From contig NZ_JBEPLU010000001.1 of the NCBI RefSeq assembly GCF_040545335.1, positions 992,001-1,056,000 of the forward strand: a stretch of DNA of 64,000 bases, read 5' to 3'. The DNA comes from Phenylobacterium koreense (lineage in GTDB: Bacteria > Pseudomonadota > Alphaproteobacteria > Caulobacterales > Caulobacteraceae). Under the pieces are notes generated by a model that was not told where the DNA came from, did not search any database, and worked only from the letters and a program-made list of their open reading frames with translations. Within the stretch, counting starts at the first letter, position 1; the number at the start of each line of letters is the position of its first letter. Positions 16,623 to 24,817 of the stretch are shown in pieces. A program made the translations under genes and the position numbers.

Positions 16623-17543
16623 ATGACGCTCGAGCAGCTTAGAATTTTTGTTTGTGTCGCCGAGCGGCTGAACATGACCCGCGCCGCCGAGGCGCTCCAT
16701 ATCACCCAGTCAGGCGTAAGCGCGTCGATCAGCGCCTTGGAGAACACCTACGGTACGGCGCTCTTTGACCGGGTCGGTCGGCGGATAGAATTGTCGGTCG
16801 CAGGCCAGGCGTTCCTGGTGGAAGCCGAGAAGGTCCTCAGTCAGGTGCGCAATGCTCAGCGCACGCTGGCGGACCTCAGCAATCTTCGGCGGGGCGCCGT
16901 CTCGATCAGCGCCAGCCAGACCATCGGCAATTACTGGCTTCCGCAGATCATCGCAGAATTCAACACCCGCTTCCCGCACCTGGGAATCGAGCTTCACATG
17001 TCCAACACCGCCGGCGTCGTCCGCATGGTGCTGGAAGGCGAGGCGGAGCTCGGCTTCGTGGAAGGATCCCACGCCGACGCCGCCCTGACCGGCTCCGACA
17101 TCGACGGCGACCGGCTGTGCGTGTTCGTCCGGCCCGGGCACCCCTGGGCCGAACATCCCCCTGGGATCGAGGCGCTGGCGCGCGGCGGTTGGGTGTTGCG
17201 GGAAGACGGCTCGGGCACGCGCTCGGAATTCGTCCGCGCGCTCGGCTCGCTCGGCGTCGACACCAGTACGCTCGACGTCCGACTTGAGCTGCCGACCAAT
17301 GAGTCGGTTCGTTCAGCGGTGCTGGCCGGCGTCGGCCCCGGCGCCATGTCCGAACTCGTCGCCCGCGAGGCCGAGGCGTCGGGCGCGCTGGTTCGAGTGG
17401 CTATCAAGTTGCCGCGCCGCGCCTTCCGCATGTTGCGGCACTCCGAGCGCAAACTCAGCCGGGCGGCGGAAATGTTCGTGAAGAGCGTGCCGGCGTCCCG
17501 TCCGGCCAGGGCGCCGGAGATCCGGCTGGCGGCGAACGCCTGA
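16623..17543 (+). CDS. LysR family transcriptional regulator
   Basis: A 306-residue LTTR with an N-terminal helix-turn-helix (residues about 2-60, LNMTRAAEALHITQSGVSAS) and a periplasmic-binding-like effector domain (about 90-295). ATG at 16623 begins the usual MTLEQLRIFV start; the upstream GTG gives an unusual Cys/Lys-rich extension and was rejected. CysB-like and cysteine/aromatic-catabolism LTTRs share this pattern. Its place between the desulfhydrase-racemase pair and the gamma-glutamyltransferase-TonB unit suggests it controls one or both. The AT-rich 16430-16600 region upstream probably contains its site. Confidence 0.88.
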   Translation: MTLEQLRIFVCVAERLNMTRAAEALHITQSGVSASISALENTYGTALFDRVGRRIELSVAGQAFLVEAEKVLSQVRNAQRTLADLSNLRRGAVSISASQTIGNYWLPQIIAEFNTRFPHLGIELHMSNTAGVVRMVLEGEAELGFVEGSHADAALTGSDIDGDRLCVFVRPGHPWAEHPPGIEALARGGWVLREDGSGTRSEFVRALGSLGVDTSTLDVRLELPTNESVRSAVLAGVGPGAMSELVAREAEASGALVRVAIKLPRRAFRMLRHSERKLSRAAEMFVKSVPASRPARAPEIRLAANA

Positions 17544-17586
17544 CGAAGTACGGGACCGCCGCGACGCAGCGGCCCCGCATCCGTTT

Positions 17587-19353
17587 CTAGAACTGGCGAA
17601 CCCCGATGGCCGCCGAGTCGGGACGGCGGGTGTCCGCAGCCCCGTAGAAGGTGTTCCCATCCGGTCCGATCATGATCGACTGGGTGCTGCCGATGATCTG
17701 TGACCGCTCGACCTTGTGGCCTTTGGCCTCCAGGCCGGCCACGAGATCCTGCGGGATCGACTCCTCGAGCTGCAGCGGCCCGTCGATGCCGGCTTGATAG
17801 ACCCGCGGACGCTGCGCCGCCTCGGCGACGTTCAGCTTGTGGTCGATCAGGTTGGACAGCATCTGCACCATGGTGCCCAGGATCGTGCCGCCGCCCGGCG
17901 TGCCGGTGGCGACCCAGGGCTTGTCGTTCTCGAAGACAATGATGGGCGAGATGGTCGACTGGGCGCGCTTTCCCGGCTCGATCTTGTTGCCGAGGCTGGT
18001 GGGCCGCGGGTTCCAGTCGAAGTTGCCGAGCGAGTTGTTCAGCAGGAAGCCCGTGCCCGGGGCCACCACGTGCGCTCCGAAGGAGGCGGTCAGCGTGTAG
18101 GTGTTGGAGACCACGTTCCCGTACTTGTCGGCGATCGAGAAGTGGGTGGTGTCGGGCCCCTCGAAGTTATGCGGGTCGAGCGCCGGCAGGGTCTTCGAAT
18201 CCAGGGACTTGTCCATGGAGATGAGCTTGGCGCGCTCCTTGCCGAACGCCTTCGAGGCGATGCCCTTGGCGGGCGTCTTCCACTGAGGGCCGCCGCCGGA
18301 ATAACGACGGTCCATGGTCACGATCTTCAGCGCCTCGGCGATGACGTGCATGGAGGCGACGTTGCCCTGCCCGTACTCGCTCATCGGGAACTGCTCGAGG
18401 ATGTTCATGGCCTCGGCGACGCTGGATGCGGCTGAGGTCGGCGGCATGTAGGCGATCTTGTAGCCACGATAGTCCGACCAGATCGGCTCCAGGACATTGG
18501 CCTTGTAGGAGGCGAGATCCTTCATCGAGATGATGCCGCCATTGGCCTTCATCGCCGCCACCAGGCGCTCAGCGACGGGCCCCTTGTAGAAGCCATCGGC
18601 GCCGTTGGCCTGGATCTGCTTCAGCGACCAGGCGAGGTCCGGATTCTTGAAGACATCGCCGGGCTGATAGGCCGAGCCGTCCGGCTTGAAAAACACCTTC
18701 TTCGCGCCGTCCGGGTCCTTGGCCATGGCGTCCTTGCGCTGGGCGAGCGCCGTGGCCTCGTCGTCGCTCATGACGACGCCGTTGGTGGCAAGATCGATAG
18801 TCGGCTGGATGAGTTCGGCCCAGGGCAGCTTGCCGAACCGGCGGTGCGCCTCGTAGAGGCCGGCCACCGTCCCGGGGACGGTCACGCCCTTGAAGGACTG
18901 CACCTTGTCGGGATCGACGCGGTTGTCGGCGCCCAGAAGGAAGTCCGGCTTCACCGCCAGCGGCGCCTGGCCGTAGTACTCGATCGCGATCGTCTTCCGG
19001 CTGGCCGCATCATAGACCAGCATGTAGCCGCCGCCGCCAATGTTGCCCGCCCGCGGCAGGGTGAGCGTCTCGGCGATGCCGACCGCCACGGCCGCGTCCA
19101 CGGCGTTCCCGCCCTTGGCCAGCACATCGGCGCCGATCCGGGCGGCGATCTTGTTCTGCGCCACGACCATGCCATCGCGGCCGATCACCGGATGGTGGAT
19201 CGAGCCGTAGCCGATCAGGTCCCCGCCGGTGCTCGCGAGCCCCGCCGACGGTGTCGCTTCCTGGGCGAAAGCGGGAGCGCCCAGGCCCACCGACAGGGCC
19301 AGGACGCTCGCCAGGGCGACGCGCGAGAATGCGGTGCGAACAACTTTACTCAT
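17587..19353 (-). CDS. ggt: Gamma-glutamyltransferase
   Basis: A 588-residue proenzyme with a signal peptide (residues 1-30, LALSVGLGAPAFAQ). The autocleavage/catalytic threonine is in GPDTTHFSIAD near residue 400, where the precursor splits into large and small subunits. Downstream GTPGGGTI supplies the substrate-binding loop. It acts in the periplasm on glutathione and other gamma-glutamyl compounds, releasing glutamate and Cys-Gly or the free amine. It lies downstream of a TonB receptor on the same strand, separated by 60 bases with a strong hairpin. This points to uptake and periplasmic cleavage of a gamma-glutamyl ligand. GGGGAG six bases before ATG supports the start. Confidence 0.92.
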   Translation of the reverse strand: MSKVVRTAFSRVALASVLALSVGLGAPAFAQEATPSAGLASTGGDLIGYGSIHHPVIGRDGMVVAQNKIAARIGADVLAKGGNAVDAAVAVGIAETLTLPRAGNIGGGGYMLVYDAASRKTIAIEYYGQAPLAVKPDFLLGADNRVDPDKVQSFKGVTVPGTVAGLYEAHRRFGKLPWAELIQPTIDLATNGVVMSDDEATALAQRKDAMAKDPDGAKKVFFKPDGSAYQPGDVFKNPDLAWSLKQIQANGADGFYKGPVAERLVAAMKANGGIISMKDLASYKANVLEPIWSDYRGYKIAYMPPTSAASSVAEAMNILEQFPMSEYGQGNVASMHVIAEALKIVTMDRRYSGGGPQWKTPAKGIASKAFGKERAKLISMDKSLDSKTLPALDPHNFEGPDTTHFSIADKYGNVVSNTYTLTASFGAHVVAPGTGFLLNNSLGNFDWNPRPTSLGNKIEPGKRAQSTISPIIVFENDKPWVATGTPGGGTILGTMVQMLSNLIDHKLNVAEAAQRPRVYQAGIDGPLQLEESIPQDLVAGLEAKGHKVERSQIIGSTQSIMIGPDGNTFYGAADTRRPDSAAIGVRQF

Positions 19354-19375
19354 AACTGCTCCCCAAAAACGTAAG

Positions 19376-19400
19376 TCCCCTCCCGCGGTGCGGGAGGGGA
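19376..19400 (-). terminator. Perfect hairpin between the TonB receptor and ggt
   Basis: An 11-bp perfect stem (TCCCCTCCCGC and GCGGGAGGGGA) has a 3-base loop. On the minus strand a TTTTT run follows about seven bases later, just before the ggt Shine-Dalgarno sequence. It could attenuate read-through from the receptor gene into ggt or protect the receptor mRNA, giving unequal expression of the two genes. Confidence 0.65.
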
Positions 19401-19413
19401 TAGGCCATCCGAC

Positions 19414-22400
19414 TTAGAAGCTCTTGCGGATGTTGAAGTAAACGTACCGGGCGTAGGGGTTGTAGACCGTGGCCGGGTAGCCGTCCGACACCAGGGGCGG
19501 TTCCTTGTCGAACAGGTTGCGGGCGCCGACCAGGATCCGGGTTCCCTGCAGGTACTTATTGTCGGTGTCCTCGAAGGTGTAGGAGACCGAAGCGTTGTGC
19601 ACCAGGGTGTCCGGCACCCTGAAGTATTCGCCCGTCGAATAGGTCAGGGCGGTGGAGTAGAACTCACCGGTATAGGTCGTGAGCCAATTGACGGCGAAGT
19701 TGTTGTAACGCCAGTTGACCGAGCCCGTGCCCCGCCACTCCGGCGCACCGTTCTGGCCGACGATGTCCTGACCGCCGGTGATGATCGTGCCGGAGTTGAT
19801 CTTGCCGGCCGCCCGGGCCTCCAGGAGCGCAGCCAGACCCTCGGTCGGGGACTGGTAGAGCTTGTCCAGGCGCGCCACGTTCAAATCGACGCTGAAATCG
19901 CCGAAGCTTTCGGTGGCGAGGCGCCAGTTGACCGCGAAGTCGACGCCCTGGGTCACCTGCGGAAGCTGGTTGACGTACTTGTCGTCCGCGTACTCCACGA
20001 AGCCGACGGGCGCCAGGCCGGTGCCCTCGAACACGGCGATGTTGTCGGGCGTCGGGGCCAGGCGGTGGACCGCCGGGTTCGACGAGCCTTCCATGCGCAT
20101 CAGGTAGTCGAGGATGACCGCGTTACCCTCGCCGAACAGCCCGACGATGCCCTTCTGGCGGATCTTCCAGACGTCCACCGTGAAGATGAACTGGCCGACT
20201 TCCGGCGGCAGGAATTCCGGCTGGAAGACGATGCCGTAGGACAGGCTTTCCGAGGTTTCCGGCTTCAGGTCGGGGTTGCCGGCGCGCACCGCGCGGGTGG
20301 TCCGCGACTGGGCGCACTGGCTGAAGCTGGTGATCCGGCCGGCGCGCAGGTCAGCCTCGCAGAAGTAGTAGTCGCGACGGCTGTTGGTGCGGCTCACCTG
20401 GGCGACGTTGATCTGCTCGAGGTTCGGCGCCTTGAAGCCTTGCGACCACGAGCCCCGCAGGCGGAAGCCGGGGACGACATCCCAGGCGGCCGCCACCTTC
20501 GGCTTCGCCACGCTGCCGACGTCGCTGTAGTCCTCGATGCGTCCGGCGAGTTGCATTTCCAGGCGGTCGACGAACGGGATGTCCATCTCCGGCGACACCA
20601 GCGGGATGGCCAGTTCGGCATAGGCGGACTTCACGGTCCGGTGGCCCTTCACATCCGGTGACACCGAGGTGCCGGGGATGTTGCTGAGCGCCACGGCGCC
20701 GCCGACAATCGGGCCGGTGATCGCATCGACATACGAGATCGTGCCGTCGATGTTCGCGTCGCGGTCGTCCTGGTAGGTCTCACGCCGGATTTCGACCCCC
20801 GCCGCCAGGCCGATGTCGCCGCCCCAGATCGTGAACAGGTCCGGGCGGCTGATCTTGAAGTCCCATAGGGCGAGCGTGGTCTTATTGGCGCGGGTGATCG
20901 GGATGATCAGCCCGGCCATCGCCGCTGCGCTGGACGGCGTCTGATCGCCACCGGTGACCAGGTTCGTCCCGGCGCCGATACCGTTGAACGGATTGTAGGC
21001 GTCCGCAGTCGTGCGGTTGACCGCGGCGGAGAAGGCCGTGCCGTCCAGGGCGTAGGAGCGGTCATCGACCGTCGCTTCCGAATAGAGCGCGGCGCTTTCC
21101 CAATGGAAGCCGTACTTCTCGCCCCTCAGCCCGCCGAGCAGCCGGTACTGGTCGTTCTTCACGATGACCTGGGATGCGCCCAGGTCCAGCAGGCCGTAGG
21201 AGTTGAAGGTGAGCCGCAGCCCGCTGTCGGGCACGCCCACCAGGCCTGGAAGGCGGTTCGGGTTCGGCTGGCCGTTGGCCAGCGTCGTCGCGCCGAAGGG
21301 GTTCCAGTAGGCGTTGGGGCCGATGCTGATCGCCGGCGAGGTGCTCAAGGCGTTGTACTGCGCGACGTTGCCCTCGGTGCGGGCGTGGTAGTAGCCGGCC
21401 TCACCGAAGAAGGTGACCTCGTCGTTCAGATCATAGTGGCCAGAGACGAACAGGTTGATCCGGTCGGCCTGCGGGATGACCGACGCCTTGGTCTGGGCCA
21501 GGACGTCCGGGCGGAAGGCGCGGTCAGTCGTGGTGTTGAATGCGCCCGGAACGACGCAGAGAGCCGGCCCGATCACCACGGTGCAGCTCACCGGTTGCGG
21601 TGAGGTGTGGAAGATGCCGGTGGCGCCTGTGATCGCCGTCGTCCCCTGGCGGATCGCGCTGGTCACGCCCATGGCCTGGAACGCGCCGAAACCCGAGGTG
21701 GTCGGCCGGCTGTCAAGGCTCACGGTGTCGGCGAATTCCGTGCCGGCGAACAGCGGCCTGCGGTCCTGGGAGGCGGTGTAGTCCTGGTCGGAGGCCAGCA
21801 GGGCCGAGCGCTTCTCCAGCGAGCCGAACAGGGTGATGTTGCCGCGGCCTTCCTGGATATCCCGGCCGAAGAAGCCCGACAGGCGGCCTTCGCGCAGGTT
21901 GGTGCCCGGCGCCGTGCCGTACTGGAACTCCAGTTGGCCGCCATCGATGTCGTCGCGCAGCACGGTGTTGATCACGCCGGCCACGGCGTCGGTGCCGTAG
22001 ATAGCGGCCGCGCCGTCGCGCAGCACCTCGATGCTCTTCAGGCCCGCCACCGGGATGGCGTTGGTGTTGTAGGTGAAGGTCGGCACCAGGGACTCGGCCT
22101 GGGTCGTCGGGTGGTAGACGGTTCGGCGGCCGTTGATCAGCACCAGGGTGTTGCCGGCGCCGAGGTTGCGCAGGCTGACCGAGTTCACGTCGCCGCGCGC
22201 GGAGTTGCTCGAACCCGGAATGAAGCTCGAGTTGAACGTCACGTTGCCGGCCTGAGGGATGGAACGGAACAACTCGTCGCCCGAACCGGCGGCCGTCGCC
22301 TGGATCTGGTTGGCGTCGACGACCGTCACCGGCAGGGCGGCGGTGACCTTCGCGCCCTGAATCTGCGAACCGACGACGACGACTTCCTCGACGGCGGCCT

Positions 22401-22497
22401 CGTTCGACTGCGCCCAGACTGGCGTTGCGAGGCCGGCGATGGCGCAGATGGCGCTCGTCGCAAGCATGGCGGCGCGGCTCGATACTGTACTCTTCAT
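19414..22497 (-). CDS. TonB-dependent outer-membrane receptor
   Basis: A 1027-residue receptor with a signal peptide (residues 1-29), TonB box EEVVVVGSQI and a plug domain (about 45-185, with the LINGRRT and EVLRDGAAAIYGTDAVAGV motifs). It has a long beta-barrel region ending in a terminal phenylalanine (NIRKSF). The plug resembles the large OmpA-like/peptide-type receptors common in Caulobacterales and Sphingomonadales. It is upstream of ggt on the same strand, so a gamma-glutamyl peptide or related amino acid conjugate is a reasonable ligand guess. Its start codon overlaps a four-residue ORF, described separately. Confidence 0.92.
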   Translation of the reverse strand: MKSTVSSRAAMLATSAICAIAGLATPVWAQSNEAAVEEVVVVGSQIQGAKVTAALPVTVVDANQIQATAAGSGDELFRSIPQAGNVTFNSSFIPGSSNSARGDVNSVSLRNLGAGNTLVLINGRRTVYHPTTQAESLVPTFTYNTNAIPVAGLKSIEVLRDGAAAIYGTDAVAGVINTVLRDDIDGGQLEFQYGTAPGTNLREGRLSGFFGRDIQEGRGNITLFGSLEKRSALLASDQDYTASQDRRPLFAGTEFADTVSLDSRPTTSGFGAFQAMGVTSAIRQGTTAITGATGIFHTSPQPVSCTVVIGPALCVVPGAFNTTTDRAFRPDVLAQTKASVIPQADRINLFVSGHYDLNDEVTFFGEAGYYHARTEGNVAQYNALSTSPAISIGPNAYWNPFGATTLANGQPNPNRLPGLVGVPDSGLRLTFNSYGLLDLGASQVIVKNDQYRLLGGLRGEKYGFHWESAALYSEATVDDRSYALDGTAFSAAVNRTTADAYNPFNGIGAGTNLVTGGDQTPSSAAAMAGLIIPITRANKTTLALWDFKISRPDLFTIWGGDIGLAAGVEIRRETYQDDRDANIDGTISYVDAITGPIVGGAVALSNIPGTSVSPDVKGHRTVKSAYAELAIPLVSPEMDIPFVDRLEMQLAGRIEDYSDVGSVAKPKVAAAWDVVPGFRLRGSWSQGFKAPNLEQINVAQVSRTNSRRDYYFCEADLRAGRITSFSQCAQSRTTRAVRAGNPDLKPETSESLSYGIVFQPEFLPPEVGQFIFTVDVWKIRQKGIVGLFGEGNAVILDYLMRMEGSSNPAVHRLAPTPDNIAVFEGTGLAPVGFVEYADDKYVNQLPQVTQGVDFAVNWRLATESFGDFSVDLNVARLDKLYQSPTEGLAALLEARAAGKINSGTIITGGQDIVGQNGAPEWRGTGSVNWRYNNFAVNWLTTYTGEFYSTALTYSTGEYFRVPDTLVHNASVSYTFEDTDNKYLQGTRILVGARNLFDKEPPLVSDGYPATVYNPYARYVYFNIRKSF

Positions 22498-22508
22498 TTT
22501 TTTCTCAT
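22494..22508 (-). other. Four-residue leader ORF overlapping the TonB receptor start
   Basis: Reading leftward, ATG-AGA-AAA-AAA-TGA (MRKK) ends in a TGA that overlaps the receptor ATG (ATGA). The purine-rich AAGGAGGGG directly precedes it, so ribosomes could load here and re-initiate on the receptor. The Shine-Dalgarno sequence is unusually close to this ATG and unusually far (about 11 bases) from the receptor ATG. Translation of the leader is inferred. Confidence 0.35.
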
Positions 22509-22868
22509 CCCCTCCTTAGTTGGTTCAGTGACTTCACGCCGCCTGATCCAGGGGGATTTTGAGCAGCTAAGCCGCCATGCGTCCAACAACTGCTCTTGGA
22601 CTGTTCAATAACATGGAGTGATGAATTAGAAGTCCGGCGCCCATTTTGTGTCCGCCCAGGGGGCTCAGCGCCACATTCGCTCACAGTTGAGCATGACCAA
22701 GAATAGAGTCGTCACGCCATGGTTGTCACCCATTGCGTTATCTGGAAGCAACGGAATGCGATGGCCGTGATCTGGGCTCACGCCTGCGCGTGATGGTTTC
22801 GACAACAAAAATCCGTTTCTGCCGATCGGTTCGTTTGGCTATGTGCCAAGGCCCCCGCCGGCGCGCCG
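22498..22868. promoter_or_regulatory. Divergent promoter region between the TonB receptor and the YeiH-type gene
   Basis: No credible gene is present apart from the mini-ORF at the receptor start. An inverted repeat GTCCAA, nine bases, TTGGAC lies at 22581-22601, about 85 bases upstream of the receptor. It is the best candidate operator for the receptor-ggt unit. A GANTC site (GAGTC) is near 22706. Core promoter elements are not assigned. Confidence 0.4.
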
Positions 22869-23891
22869 GTGCATCCCACCTGCCGGACGGCCACCGTGAC
22901 TGCACGCCCAAGCCCCGATCTCTCCAAATCCCTCGCCAGACTGGCGCCCGGCCTTGGTGCTGTCCTCGCCATCGCCGCCATCGCGACGGGACTACATGCC
23001 CTGCCCGGCGCTCGCATCCTCAGCCCGCTCATCCTGGCGGTGGCGCTCGGTATCGTCCTGCGCAATCTGGGCGGCGTCAGGCCGGTGTTCGCCGCCGGCC
23101 AGACCTTTGTCCTGCGCCGCCTGCTGCGGCTGGCCATCGTCCTGCTCGGCTTCCAGATCAGCCTCGGTCAAATCCTCTCGCTCGGCGCGTCCGGAGTCGC
23201 GATCGTGCTGGTCGCCACGCCGGCGACTTTCCTGGTGATAATGCAGCTCGGGCGCTGGTTCGGCCTGGATAGCCGCCTGACCACGCTGATCGCTTCCGGC
23301 GCCTCGATCTGCGGCGCCTCGGCGATCGTCGCCGCCAATTCCGTGGTCGCCGCGCCCGAGGAGGACGTCGCCTACGCGATCGCCAACATCACGCTCTACG
23401 GCACGCTTTCGATGTTCCTGTATCCGGCGATCGCCCCGCTTCTGAACCTGACCCCGGCGGCCTACGGTCTGTGGAGCGGCGGCTCCATCCACGAGGTCGC
23501 CCAGGCCGTCGGCGCAGCCTTCCAGGGCGGCGAAGTCGCCGGTCACGCCGGGGTGGTCGGCAAGCTCCTGAGAGTGGCGCTGCTTGGCCCGCTGGTCATG
23601 TTGCTTGCGCTGCGCCGGCGCTCAGGATCGGACTCGGCGCCCACGCCCTGGTATTTGCTGGGCTTCCTGGCGGTGATCGCGTTGAACTCCTTCGCCCCGC
23701 CCCCGGCCGCCCTCGCCAAGCAGATCGCAACGGCGACGACTTTCCTGATGACCATGGCGCTGGCGGCCATGGGCATGGCCACCAATCTGCGCGCCCTGGT
23801 CCGGCGCGGGCCAGCTCCCATGGTTGTCTGCGGGCTCGGCACGGTGTTCATGAGCGTGCTCGTGCTGTTGCTGGTGCGCTGGGCGGCTTAG
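22869..23891 (+). CDS. YeiH/UPF0324 family membrane protein, putative sulfate/sulfite exporter
   Basis: A very hydrophobic 340-residue protein with about ten membrane segments from residue 28 on. Family-typical stretches are LLGFQISLGQI, GASICGASAIVA (about 139-150) and SGGSIHEVAQAVGAA (about 203). The family is annotated as putative sulfate exporters, and relatives sit beside sulfonate-degrading enzymes as sulfite exporters. This supports a sulfur role for the surrounding cluster. GTG at 22869 gives a short N-terminal extension; GTG at 22896 is an alternative. An IclR regulator follows about 100 bases later on the same strand. Confidence 0.82.
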   Translation: MHPTCRTATVTARPSPDLSKSLARLAPGLGAVLAIAAIATGLHALPGARILSPLILAVALGIVLRNLGGVRPVFAAGQTFVLRRLLRLAIVLLGFQISLGQILSLGASGVAIVLVATPATFLVIMQLGRWFGLDSRLTTLIASGASICGASAIVAANSVVAAPEEDVAYAIANITLYGTLSMFLYPAIAPLLNLTPAAYGLWSGGSIHEVAQAVGAAFQGGEVAGHAGVVGKLLRVALLGPLVMLLALRRRSGSDSAPTPWYLLGFLAVIALNSFAPPPAALAKQIATATTFLMTMALAAMGMATNLRALVRRGPAPMVVCGLGTVFMSVLVLLLVRWAA

Positions 23892-23991
23892 TCCCCGGCG
23901 CCGCATTCCCGTCAAACAGCGTTCGGATATTGACGACAACTTTAGGTGCTGAAAAAGAATACGTTCAAGCAACGGAACGATATTCATATAG

Positions 23992-24774
23992 ATGACCGAG
24001 AACGTTCTCTCCGCCGCGCGGGTCTTGGATCTGATCGAGCTGATCGCCGCGGCGGACGAAGGAGTGCTGCTTCGCGAGGCGACGATGCGCCTCAATGCGC
24101 CGAAAAGCAGTACGCTGATGTTGCTGCGCACGCTGGTGAATCGCGGATACGTCTACCGTGACACGGTCAGCGACCGCTACGTGCTGGCTGATCAGCATCG
24201 GTCGGGCGGGTTCGGGTGGATCTCAGATCCTCATGCGCGGCTGGTCGCGGCCGCCCGGCCCTTCATGGAGAGCCTGTCGCAGGCCCTGGGCGAGTCGATG
24301 AATTTCGCGGTCCTGGACAAGCCAGGCCATGCCAGAGCGCTGACCCAGGTGGTGGCCGATGTCGAGGTTCGGTACGTCGCCAACATCAATCGGCCCATTC
24401 CGCTCTATTGCACCGCCATCGGCCGCGTCCTCGTCTCCCGCCAGCCTGAGGCGGAGTGGGGGCAAATGATCGGCGAAGGCCCCTTCCTCGCACTGACCCG
24501 CTACACGCAAACCGATCCGATCGAGATCATGAAGATCATCGGCCAGGTGCGCGATCAGGGCCACGCGGTGGTGATGGAGGAATTCGCGCTCGGCGGCACC
24601 GGCGTGGCCGCGCCGGTGCTGGGGGCCGACGGGCGTGCCGTGGCGGCGCTCAACATCGGGTGCGTGACCAGTCGCTTCGCCGAGAAGCGCGAACGCCTGA
24701 TCGGGGCCGTCATGGCCGCCGCCAACGCCCTGAGCGAGCAGCTGCGCGTCCGTCGGCCGGCCGCCACGCCGTGA
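23992..24774 (+). CDS. IclR family transcriptional regulator
   Basis: A 260-residue regulator with an N-terminal winged helix (about residues 8-65, LREATMRLNAPKSSTLMLLRTLVNRGYV) and a GAF-like IclR effector domain (about 85-250, with GTGVAAPVLGADGRAVAALN). IclR proteins commonly control catabolic operons. Here it stands between the YeiH-type exporter and the convergent M20 amidohydrolase. The AT-rich 23920-23990 stretch upstream likely contains its promoter. The ligand is unknown. Confidence 0.88.
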   Translation: MTENVLSAARVLDLIELIAAADEGVLLREATMRLNAPKSSTLMLLRTLVNRGYVYRDTVSDRYVLADQHRSGGFGWISDPHARLVAAARPFMESLSQALGESMNFAVLDKPGHARALTQVVADVEVRYVANINRPIPLYCTAIGRVLVSRQPEAEWGQMIGEGPFLALTRYTQTDPIEIMKIIGQVRDQGHAVVMEEFALGGTGVAAPVLGADGRAVAALNIGCVTSRFAEKRERLIGAVMAAANALSEQLRVRRPAATP

Positions 24775-24777
24775 CAA

Positions 24778-24804
24778 GGAGCGCGCACTGACCGGGCGCG
24801 CTCC
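24778..24804. terminator. Hairpin between the IclR and amidohydrolase genes
   Basis: A perfect 9-bp stem (GGAGCGCGC and GCGCGCTCC) with a 9-base loop lies between convergent stops. No T tract follows. It likely serves both genes as a transcription barrier. Confidence 0.6.
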
Positions 24805-24817
24805 CTGCGGATAGACC

